From Caldifarciminota bacterium (GTDB lineage: Bacteria > Hydrothermota > Tepidihabitantia > Tepidihabitantales > Tepidihabitantaceae): 6,119 nt of DNA. The notes beneath the pieces are model-generated. The model was given only the letters and a program-made list of their open reading frames with translations. It was not told where the DNA came from and did no database searches. Made by a program: the position numbers and the translations under genes. Location of the stretch: NCBI GenBank assembly GCA_011049385.1, contig DSBX01000042.1, forward strand, positions 1 through 6,119, in the 5' to 3' direction. Shown here in pieces: positions 1-6,119 of the stretch (positions are counted from its first letter, which is position 1; every line of letters starts with the position of its first letter).

Positions 1-385
1 GCAGATCTGCGAGTACGCGCTCAAGACGACCGGCAGTGAGTTCGTCTTCATCAGTCGCTACCCGCGTTCGGCCCGGCCGTTCTACACGATGCCGGACCCG
101 GAGGACGAAGAGTCCACGCTCGGTTTCGACCTGCTCTTCCGGGGGCTGGAGGTGACGACCGGCGGCCAGCGCATCCACGACTACCGGATGCTGGTGGACA
201 GCATCCGCCGCATCGGCGGCAACCCGGCCGACTTCGTGTTCTACCTCGAGATCTTCAAGTACGCGATGCCGCCCCACGGCGGGCTGGCCATCGGCGCGGA
301 GCGGCTGACCCAGCAGTTCCTCGGTCTCGGCAACATCCGGGAAGCGAGCTTCTTCCCGCGTGACCGGTTCCGGCTCACGCCCTGA
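1..385 (+). CDS. aspS: Aspartyl-tRNA synthetase, C-terminal part (5' end outside window)
   Basis: This is the last 127 residues of a class IIb aminoacyl-tRNA synthetase that charges tRNA with aspartate in the cytoplasm. The reading frame is open from base 2 and the start lies outside the window. Visible signatures are RPFYTMPDPED, FDLLFRGLEVTTGGQRIHDY, and class II motif 3 at 278-307 (GGLAIGAERL), whose arginine at 302-304 should contact ATP. The tail FPRDRFRLTP is typical of AspRS rather than AsnRS, which usually ends differently after its FPR. The catalytic core runs straight to the C-terminus with no sign of a bacterial GAD insertion in the visible part. That matches the archaeal/eukaryotic-genre AspRS also found in many bacteria, an enzyme type often non-discriminating (charging tRNA-Asn too). 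Whether this one is non-discriminating cannot be judged, because the anticodon-binding domain is not visible. The stop is TGA at 383-385. Confidence 0.93.
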   Translation, partial: QICEYALKTTGSEFVFISRYPRSARPFYTMPDPEDEESTLGFDLLFRGLEVTTGGQRIHDYRMLVDSIRRIGGNPADFVFYLEIFKYAMPPHGGLAIGAERLTQQFLGLGNIREASFFPRDRFRLTP

Positions 386-399
386 TATCGTCATATTCT

Positions 400-428
400 T
401 TGACCGGGCCGCCGGTTCGGTCTAGAAT
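400..428 (+). promoter_or_regulatory. Sigma70-like promoter for the secreted peptidase gene
   Basis: A -35 box TTGACC (400-405) is followed by a 17-bp spacer and a -10 box TAGAAT (423-428). This is the optimal spacing, with five of six consensus bases in each box. The expected transcription start is near 435, giving a leader of about 25 nt before the ATG at 461. The spacer holds a short inverted repeat (ACCGG, 4-nt loop, CCGGT, 403-416). It could be an operator half-site or a weak aspS terminator, or it may be chance in GC-rich DNA. Confidence 0.75.
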
Positions 429-449
429 ATCCTGATTCGCCAACCGACA

Positions 450-455
450 AAGGAG
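450..455 (+). promoter_or_regulatory. Strong Shine-Dalgarno site for the 461 start
   Basis: AAGGAG lies 5 nt upstream of the ATG at 461. An in-frame TGA at 401-403, with no ATG, GTG or TTG codon between it and 461, makes 461 the only possible start for this frame. Confidence 0.85.
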
Positions 456-460
456 CGCAC

Positions 461-2602
461 ATGTTCATAACGCTGGTATTGCTCAGTTCGCTTGTCGCCG
501 CCCTGCCGATGCCGGAGGCCGGCGTCCCGCCGCCGGAGGCGGTTCGTTTCGAAGTCGCCCGCGACCTGGCCCGGCGCAAGGCCGCGGCCGAGTGGCCGCA
601 GGCCCGGCTCGGCGAGGCGGTTCCCTACCTTGATGAAGAAGGCCGGACCGCGGCCTGGTTCTTCCAGTTCCGCACCGACGGCCGGTCCCTGCCCGGGTAC
701 GACGGGGTGGCCGAGGAAGTCCGGGCGGAGCGCGAGTTGCTCGGCCCGAATACCGACCTCACCGCCCGGGAATCGCGTTACGCGTTCGTGCTGGTCTCGG
801 CCCGCTACGACCGGGCGCCTATCATCGCCTGGGGCTTGGGCGTGTCCGAATACTACGCGGTGGGCCGCGAACTGCAGGCGCGGGCGGCCGAACTGCTCGG
901 TGCCGACGTTGCGCTCACGCGGCTCTACTTCGACTGGCCCCGGGTGAACTTCGAGTTCGGCGCGGCCGGCCGCAACGTGGTCCTGAGCGCCCGCGGCGAA
1001 CGGAGCTGGCGGTCGCGGGCCGATTACCGGGCCGAACTCGCGGCCCGGCACGAGGCGGCCGCGGCCCGGTACGGCTACGACGAGTCGGTAATGGCCGAGG
1101 TCCATCGCCGTCGCTGGGATGACTACCTCGAGCGCGACTTCACCGACTTCGCCGACGTCTTCGTGCCCCAGCACCAGCGCGCGCCGTTCTACGACTGGAG
1201 CTACGGCTGTACCCCGACCTCGGGCGGGATGGTCTGCGGTTACATTGACCGGGTCCGGGAGTTCGGCCGGCTCGTGGACTACAACTTCGCCCGCTGGGAG
1301 CTGGTCGTCAGCAACTTCACCTGGCAGATTCCCAACGCCCAGCGCGAGTGCGCCATTGCGATGAATACCGACACGGTCAACACCGGTGGAACCAATGTCA
1401 GCTGGATCGGGCCCGGGCTCAAGAGGGTGATCGAGAACAACGGCTACTCCTGCAATATGGTCTCGGTCTTGGGCGGGTCGCACAACGACTGGGCCTGGAA
1501 CACGGTCACCAGCGAGATTGACCGCGGCAACGCGATGGTCTGGTCTGCGCTCTGGGAGCAGCATTCACTCGCCGCATTCGGCTATCGGACCCCGGACAAG
1601 GACATCTACGTCCACAACACCTGGTGGCAGCCCGCGGCCTGGTGGCATTACTCCGGGCCGGACTGGTCATACGTTGACTCGCCCACGGTCAGCGGCGGCA
1701 GTGCCTACAAGCTGGCGCTCACCTGGCCGCTCGGCGACACCTTCTACAACTCCACCGGCCGGGGCGAGGTCCTGCAGGTGGGCGACACCGCCCACGTCAC
1801 CTGGGACAACCACGGCAACCCGGCGACCCGGGTGGATATCGAGATTTCCCACAACCGCGGCCGGAACTGGACCGCGCTGGCGACGAACCTGCCCGACAAC
1901 GGCCGGTACGCCTGGTTCGTGGACTCGACAACCGCGGCCAGCGATTCGGTGCGGCTCCGGTTGAAGCAGTACCAGGGTTCGACGCTGACCTCGGCCGACG
2001 GCAGTTTCGGCGACTTCAAGCTCGTCCGCCAGCCCCTGCCGCCGCTGAGCCTGGCCCCGCCCAACGGCCGCCAGCTCTTCGAAGGCGGCGTCGTCCTGCT
2101 CGTGGACACGACCCGGGCGGACATTGACAGTTTCGAGTTCCGGCTGATGCAGTCCACCGATACGATCTGGCGCTGGAAGGCGGACGTGCCCTACTGCTCC
2201 CTGCCCGACTCGCTGTTCACCTTCGGCCGCTCCTACAAGTGGGTGAGCCGCGGTCGCAACAACTTCGGCTGGGGCGAGTGGGGCACGCCGTGGAGTTTCT
2301 GGTGCCGGTTCCAGGCCGGGGTGGCCGAGGAGGAGCCGGGCGCGCCGGAGACGTCACTGCGGGTGACGGCGGTGGGCGCGCGCGGGACCGGGGTCAGGTT
2401 CGCGCTCGGTGCGGTGCGCTCCGATGCGCGGCTGGTGCTGTATGACGCGCTGGGCGGCCGGGTCGGTGCGCTGGCACCCGCGCCGGAGGTCGTCTGGGAC
2501 GGTCGTGATGCGAACGGCCGGCTGTTGCCGGCCGGGCTCTACTTCGCGCGTCTCGAAGATGCCGGCATCACCCGGACGGTCCGGTTCCTGCTGGTCGAGT
2601 AG
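461..2602 (+). CDS. Secreted multidomain C39-like (papain-fold) cysteine peptidase with FlgD-like C-terminal domain
   Basis: This is a 713-residue exported protein, probably a cysteine endopeptidase acting at the cell surface or outside. Residues 1-14 form a hydrophobic signal peptide (MFITLVLLSSLVAA) that lacks any Lys or Arg before the core. Residues about 27-200 look like a propeptide; WFFQFRTDG and YAFVLVSARYDRAPIIAWG recall the prodomains of C10/C39-type peptidases. The catalytic domain spans about 225-430. Candidate oxyanion glutamines are Q237 and Q239, the nucleophile is C250 in YGCTPTSGGMVCGYID, the general base is H368 (EQHSLAAFGY), and N386 lies in YVHNTWW, like the papain NSW Asn. 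Two beta-sandwich (Ig/Fn3-like) domains follow at about 433-525 (VTWDNHGN, ISHNRGRNWTAL) and 527-623. Residues about 640-713 end in VVWDGRDANGRLLPAGLYFARL, a FlgD-Ig/type IX secretion-like tail. It has its own promoter and is not in an operon with aspS. The fold assignment is firm; substrate and secretion route are unknown. Confidence 0.85.
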   Translation: MFITLVLLSSLVAALPMPEAGVPPPEAVRFEVARDLARRKAAAEWPQARLGEAVPYLDEEGRTAAWFFQFRTDGRSLPGYDGVAEEVRAERELLGPNTDLTARESRYAFVLVSARYDRAPIIAWGLGVSEYYAVGRELQARAAELLGADVALTRLYFDWPRVNFEFGAAGRNVVLSARGERSWRSRADYRAELAARHEAAAARYGYDESVMAEVHRRRWDDYLERDFTDFADVFVPQHQRAPFYDWSYGCTPTSGGMVCGYIDRVREFGRLVDYNFARWELVVSNFTWQIPNAQRECAIAMNTDTVNTGGTNVSWIGPGLKRVIENNGYSCNMVSVLGGSHNDWAWNTVTSEIDRGNAMVWSALWEQHSLAAFGYRTPDKDIYVHNTWWQPAAWWHYSGPDWSYVDSPTVSGGSAYKLALTWPLGDTFYNSTGRGEVLQVGDTAHVTWDNHGNPATRVDIEISHNRGRNWTALATNLPDNGRYAWFVDSTTAASDSVRLRLKQYQGSTLTSADGSFGDFKLVRQPLPPLSLAPPNGRQLFEGGVVLLVDTTRADIDSFEFRLMQSTDTIWRWKADVPYCSLPDSLFTFGRSYKWVSRGRNNFGWGEWGTPWSFWCRFQAGVAEEEPGAPETSLRVTAVGARGTGVRFALGAVRSDARLVLYDALGGRVGALAPAPEVVWDGRDANGRLLPAGLYFARLEDAGITRTVRFLLVE

Positions 2603-2623
2603 GCCGAGAGCGAGAGTTCTTCC

Positions 2624-2646
2624 GGGCCGGGGCAACTCCCCGGCCC
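2624..2646. terminator. Hairpin between convergent genes, probable bidirectional terminator
   Basis: GGGCCGGGG (2624-2632), the loop CAACT, and CCCCGGCCC (2638-2646) form a perfect 9-bp stem. It sits in the 50-nt gap between the converging stops of the peptidase gene (2602) and the GTPase gene (2653). Neither side has a real U-tract (TTCG follows on plus, GGAAG on minus), so termination would rest on stem strength or need Rho. Confidence 0.65.
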
Positions 2647-2652
2647 TTCGCG

Positions 2653-3612
2653 TCAGAGGTGGAATTCGACGACGTCGCGGTCCTTGAGCACGTGCTCGCG
2701 GTCCACCCGCAGGCCCTCGATGTCCGGCTCGCTCCAGAGCCGGGCGAAGTTCAACTGCCGGGCGAAATCCTTGTGCAGGTGGTAGGCCGCGTCCATCACC
2801 GTCGCGCCGGTGGGCAGGATGACCGGGTCAACCTTGTCCACCGGGTGGCCGGGTCGCTTGGTGTAGACCCGGATGATGTCGAGGATGGCGAACAGCCGCC
2901 GCTTCAGCTCCTCGACACCGGCACCGGTCTCGATTGACACCGGCAGGATATCGGCGGTCCCCAGCATCTCGGTGACGATGGCGAGCCGGTCGGCCGCGTC
3001 CGGGTCGTCGCATTTCGCCCCGACCCGAAGCGTCGGGCAGTAGCGCAGTTCCTCGGACGGCACCAGCGAGATCCGGGCCGCGGTCAGCAGTTCCCGGACC
3101 TGCTCGGTGGTTTCGAGCAGGGCGTCGTCGGCGAGGTCCAGCACCCAGAGCCCGGCATCCGCGGTCCGGATGATGTGGTAGAGCCAGCCCGGCGCATCGG
3201 GCGCGATCGGCGGCGTGTCCACGAGCTGGACCTGGATGCTCTCCCACGCCATCATCCCGGCCCCGGGTTGGGCGGTCGTGAACGGCCAGGGCGCGACCTG
3301 GGTGGGCAGGCCGGTGAGCCCGGCGACGAGCGCGGACTTGCCGCAGTTGGGCGCGCCGAAGACCGCCACCTGGCCCGCGCCCTGCTTCTCGATGTGGAGG
3401 AAGTCCTGGCGCTTGGGGCCCTTCCTGGACGAGAACTCCCGGCGCAGTTTGGCGATGCGGGTCTTGATGTCGGCCTGCATCTTCTCGGTGCCCTTGTGCT
3501 TGGGAATCGTTGCCAGCATCTCTTCGAGGCAGGCCAGCCGTTCGGCCGGGGTCTGCGCCTTGCGGTAGGCCTCCTCGGCCTTCCTGTACTCGGGGGAGAC
3601 GTTCGCAGGCAT
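2653..3612 (-). CDS. DRG/Obg-related GTPase with C-terminal TGS domain
   Basis: This 319-residue cytoplasmic GTP-binding protein belongs to the bacterial DRG-like group. Relatives act on ribosomes or in translation-linked stress, but the bacterial members are poorly characterised. Residues 1-70 are a charged helical region (YRKAEEAYRKAQ, TIPKHKGTEKMQADIKTRIAKLRRE) shared with eukaryotic and archaeal DRGs, which suggests RNA or partner binding. The G domain shows G1 GAPNCGKS (86-93), switch I PFTT (110-113), G3 DTPP (132-135), a divergent G4 AKCD (199-202) and a G5-like SIETG (226-230). The TGS domain covers about 247-319 (VYTKRPGHPVDKVDPVILPTG to HVLKDRDVVEFHL). The length is complete for the group. 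No SD precedes the ATG; a -10-like TATAAA ends 7 nt before it, so the mRNA is probably leaderless. It lies 72 nt downstream of the DUF1015 gene and may also receive read-through from serA. Confidence 0.9.
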   Translation of the reverse strand: MPANVSPEYRKAEEAYRKAQTPAERLACLEEMLATIPKHKGTEKMQADIKTRIAKLRREFSSRKGPKRQDFLHIEKQGAGQVAVFGAPNCGKSALVAGLTGLPTQVAPWPFTTAQPGAGMMAWESIQVQLVDTPPIAPDAPGWLYHIIRTADAGLWVLDLADDALLETTEQVRELLTAARISLVPSEELRYCPTLRVGAKCDDPDAADRLAIVTEMLGTADILPVSIETGAGVEELKRRLFAILDIIRVYTKRPGHPVDKVDPVILPTGATVMDAAYHLHKDFARQLNFARLWSEPDIEGLRVDREHVLKDRDVVEFHL

Positions 3613-3618
3613 CGCTAA

Positions 3619-3646
3619 TTTATACCCGGCGTGACGGCAAAGGCAA
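3619..3646 (-). promoter_or_regulatory. Probable promoter giving a leaderless GTPase mRNA
   Basis: On the minus strand, TTGCCT (3646-3641) is followed by a 16-bp spacer and TATAAA (3624-3619). Six bases (TTAGCG) separate the -10 from the ATG whose A is at 3612. The predicted transcription start therefore coincides with the start codon, and no Shine-Dalgarno sequence lies upstream. The AT-rich run TATAAATTA stands out in this GC-rich window. The -35 box overlaps an arm of the large palindrome at 3625-3684. Confidence 0.6.
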
Positions 3647-3684
3647 GAGCTTCCGAAGGAGCTCCTGCCTCCGCCGTGTCCGGG
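3625..3684. repeat. 60-bp nested imperfect palindrome between the DUF1015 and GTPase genes
   Basis: Reading inward on the plus strand, the paired blocks are CCCGG/CCGGG (3625-3629 with 3680-3684), ACGGC/GCCGT (3634-3638 with 3673-3677), AGGCA/TGCCT (3641-3645 with 3666-3670) and GAGCTTC/GGAGCTC (3647-3653 with 3658-3664). They are separated by small internal loops, about 22 paired positions in all. The tip is CGAA on plus, which reads C(UUCG)G on the minus-strand RNA, a very stable tetraloop. One inner pair is G-U on plus and a C/A mismatch on minus. The hairpin fills nearly the whole 72-nt gap just after the DUF1015 stop, so it may act as a terminator, although only TTT follows the inner stem. 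It could instead be an mRNA 3'-end stabiliser or an interspersed palindromic element. Confidence 0.7.
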
Positions 3685-4956
<1,272 letters not shown>

Positions 4957-4961
4957 CTCCG

Positions 4962-4966
4962 CTCCT
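4962..4966 (-). promoter_or_regulatory. SD for the DUF1015 gene overlapping the serA stop
   Basis: On the minus strand the serA stop TAG (4967-4965) overlaps AGGAG (4966-4962), which lies 5 nt before the ATG at 4956. This arrangement supports translational coupling and confirms the 4956 start. Confidence 0.8.
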
Positions 4967-5867
4967 ACGCGCCGAGCAGGGCGTCGCGAACCTTCTCGGC
5001 GATACCGATGCCGGCCCGCTCCTGGCCTTCCTTCGTCTGGGCGCCGACGTGCGGCGTGCCGATGACGTTGGGCAGGCTGTAGAGCTTGAAGTCCTTCACC
5101 GGCTCGGTCTCGTAGACGTCGAGCGCGGCCATCCCGACCTGGCCGGACTGCAGGGCCTCGAACAGCGCCTCCTCGTCAACCACCCCGCCCCGGGCGCAGT
5201 TGACGATGAACACGCCCTTCTTCATCCGGGCGATGGTATCCCTGTTGATGATGTGGTAGGTCTCCTCGGTGCGCGGGACGTGGAGCGAGATGTAGTCCGC
5301 CGCGGGCAGCATCTCCTCGAGCGGGCAGACCCGGCCGTAGGGCGCATCTTTGACATACGGGTCCACGACCAGCACCGTCATCCCCAGCGCCTCGGCCCGC
5401 TTGGCCAGCTCGGTGCCGATCCGGCCCGAGCCGATGAGCCCGAGCGTCTTGCCGTAGAGCTCGGTGCCCTTGAACTGCTTCTTCTCCCACTTGCCCGCCC
5501 GCATCGAGGCGGTCGCCTGCGGGATCGAGCGCGCGCAGGACAGCATCATTCCGAGCGCGAGCTCGGCGACGGTGATCGAAGTCGCGGTCGGCGTGTTGAC
5601 GACCTTGATGCCCTTCGCCTCGGCGGCCTTGCGGTCCACGTTGTCCAGGCCGACCCCGGCGCGGCCGATGCACTTGAGGTTGGTGCCGGCGTTGATGACC
5701 TCGGCGGTGACCTTGGTCGCACTGCGGACGATGATGGCGTCATAGGCCGGGATGGCCTTGATCAGCTCATCCGGGGGCAGGCCGGGCTGTTCGGTGACCT
5801 CGATGCCGGCCGCCTTGAGCAGTTCGACGCCCTTCGCGGCGATCGGGTCGGTGATGATTACTTTCAT
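4965..5867 (-). CDS. serA: D-3-phosphoglycerate dehydrogenase, short form
   Basis: This is a 300-residue NAD-dependent D-2-hydroxyacid dehydrogenase. It most likely oxidises 3-phosphoglycerate to 3-phosphohydroxypyruvate, the first step of serine biosynthesis in the cytoplasm. The N-terminal substrate half contains VRSATKVTAEVINAG and GRAGVGLDNVD (68-78). SITVAELALGMML (97-109) leads into the Rossmann part, with GSGRIG at 146-151 and D169 at the end of the second strand, which favours NAD over NADP. Catalytic residues by family alignment are R226 (NCARGGVVDE), E255 (YETEP) and H273 (TPHVGAQT). It ends soon after the core and has no C-terminal ACT domain, so the serine feedback site of longer SerA enzymes is absent. 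It leads an operon with the DUF1015 gene. Another 2-hydroxyacid dehydrogenase (for example glyoxylate or hydroxypyruvate reductase) is possible but less likely, given the GRAGVGLDNVD motif. Confidence 0.87.
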   Translation of the reverse strand: MKVIITDPIAAKGVELLKAAGIEVTEQPGLPPDELIKAIPAYDAIIVRSATKVTAEVINAGTNLKCIGRAGVGLDNVDRKAAEAKGIKVVNTPTATSITVAELALGMMLSCARSIPQATASMRAGKWEKKQFKGTELYGKTLGLIGSGRIGTELAKRAEALGMTVLVVDPYVKDAPYGRVCPLEEMLPAADYISLHVPRTEETYHIINRDTIARMKKGVFIVNCARGGVVDEEALFEALQSGQVGMAALDVYETEPVKDFKLYSLPNVIGTPHVGAQTKEGQERAGIGIAEKVRDALLGA

Positions 5868-5874
5868 CGGGTAA

Positions 5875-5881
5875 CTCCTTT
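5875..5881 (-). promoter_or_regulatory. Shine-Dalgarno site for serA
   Basis: AAAGGAG on the minus strand lies 7 nt before the serA ATG at 5867. It supports this start, which also matches the usual family N-terminus (MKVIITDP). Confidence 0.8.
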
Positions 5882-5907
5882 ATCTGAAGTCGAAACGGAG
5901 CCAGCGA

Positions 5908-5935
5908 ATCCTAGCCGATAGGCCCGGGAAGTCAA
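5908..5935 (-). promoter_or_regulatory. Promoter of the serA-DUF1015 operon
   Basis: The minus strand carries TTGACT (5935-5930), a 16-bp spacer and TAGGAT (5913-5908). Transcription would start near 5901, leaving a leader of about 33 nt that is too short for a riboswitch or attenuator. A small inverted repeat CCTA-GCCGA-TAGG (5910-5922) overlaps the -10 box. It may be an operator or chance. Confidence 0.6.
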
Positions 5936-5952
5936 CCACCGCCGTCCGCGCG

Positions 5953-5981
5953 TTGACTCGGTTCGTTTCTCCGGGTAGCAT
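5953..5981 (+). promoter_or_regulatory. Divergent promoter for the right-edge gene
   Basis: TTGACT (5953-5958) is followed by a 17-bp spacer and TAGCAT (5976-5981). Transcription is expected near 5988, giving a very short leader of about 10 nt (GGGAAGGGAA) before the ATG at 5998. Its -35 box is the exact mirror of the serA -35 box, 17 bp away. Confidence 0.6.
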
Positions 5982-5997
5982 TACTATGGGAAGGGAA

Positions 5998-6119
5998 ATG
6001 CGCAACAGGAAACGCAAGCACCACGACTCCGAGACTCAGACTCTCGAACGCCTCCGCGCCCGGCGCAAGAGCGTCGGCACCGACTGGCGGAGCATCCCGG
6101 CGCGACTGCTCTTCTGGCC
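5998..6119 (+). CDS. Start of an unrecognised gene, truncated by the window edge
   Basis: An open frame begins with ATG at 5998 and runs to the end of the window, showing 40 residues. The first 36 or so are strongly basic and hydrophilic (MRNRKRKHHDSETQTLERLRARRK), and the last visible residues turn hydrophobic (ARLLFW). This could be a cytoplasmic basic tail before a membrane segment, but too little is visible to name a family. A purine-rich AAGGG (5991-5995) lies only 2 nt before the start, so the SD is poorly spaced. An in-frame ATG at 5986 would add four residues, but it sits at or before the predicted transcript start. The promoter directly upstream supports a real gene. Confidence 0.55.
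   Translation, partial: MRNRKRKHHDSETQTLERLRARRKSVGTDWRSIPARLLFW

Noticed and set aside
402..417. Short hairpin (ACCGG/CCGGT) after aspS as a terminator
   Set aside because: The stem is only 5-6 bp, has no U-tract, and sits between the -35 and -10 boxes of the next gene. An operator or chance is as likely.
422..1564. A 380-codon open frame on the minus strand opposite the peptidase gene
   Set aside because: It is antisense to a gene with clear domains, promoter and SD. Its translation is a GC-driven mix rich in Gly, Arg, Val and Pro with no recognisable motif.
5882..5907. Possible riboswitch or leader peptide ahead of serA
   Set aside because: The predicted leader is only about 33 nt and shows no substantial structure or small reading frame.
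5049..5921. A 290-codon open frame on the plus strand opposite serA
   Set aside because: It is an antisense shadow of a conserved enzyme, with no motif, and it runs through the serA promoter.

Overview
The window looks like an ordinary chromosomal stretch of a high-GC bacterium (about two-thirds G+C by eye). It has short intergenic gaps, Shine-Dalgarno start sites and recognisable sigma70-like promoters. Three traits fit an uncultured lineage of the candidate division WOR-3 / FCB-related type better than a well-known phylum: the archaeal/eukaryotic-genre aspartyl-tRNA synthetase, the FlgD-like/type IX-like C-terminal domain on a secreted protease, and the bacterial TGS-domain GTPase. That placement is an inference from gene style only. 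No mobile element, CRISPR array, tRNA or rRNA was seen.

Layout, left to right. The 3' end of aspS (aspartyl-tRNA synthetase, plus strand) ends at 385. A 75-nt gap holds a near-consensus promoter and a strong ribosome binding site for a 713-residue secreted, multidomain, papain-fold (C39-like) cysteine peptidase (461-2602, plus strand). A short convergent gap (2603-2652) contains a perfect 9-bp GC hairpin that probably terminates transcription from both sides. Three minus-strand genes follow: a DRG-like GTPase with a C-terminal TGS domain (2653-3612), a DUF1015-family protein (3685-4956) and a short phosphoglycerate dehydrogenase, serA (4965-5867). At the right edge a plus-strand gene of unknown function begins at 5998 and runs off the window.

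How the genes work together. serA and the DUF1015 gene are 8 nt apart, with the SD of the second overlapping the stop codon of the first, so they are almost certainly one translationally coupled operon. The pairing suggests a serine-biosynthesis role for the DUF1015 protein. Its DGHHRYE motif resembles loops of the ParB/SerK-type free serine kinase fold, so a phosphoserine-related activity is a reasonable hypothesis. The GTPase lies downstream on the same strand but appears to have its own promoter, which would give a leaderless mRNA. The gap before it is almost entirely one long imperfect palindrome. The serA operon and the right-edge gene are read divergently from back-to-back promoters.

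No clearly new multi-gene system is visible. The items most worth a second look are the DUF1015-serA link, the 60-bp palindrome with a C(UUCG)G tip, the apparent leaderless start of the GTPase gene, and the repeated TAGNAT form of the -10 boxes.
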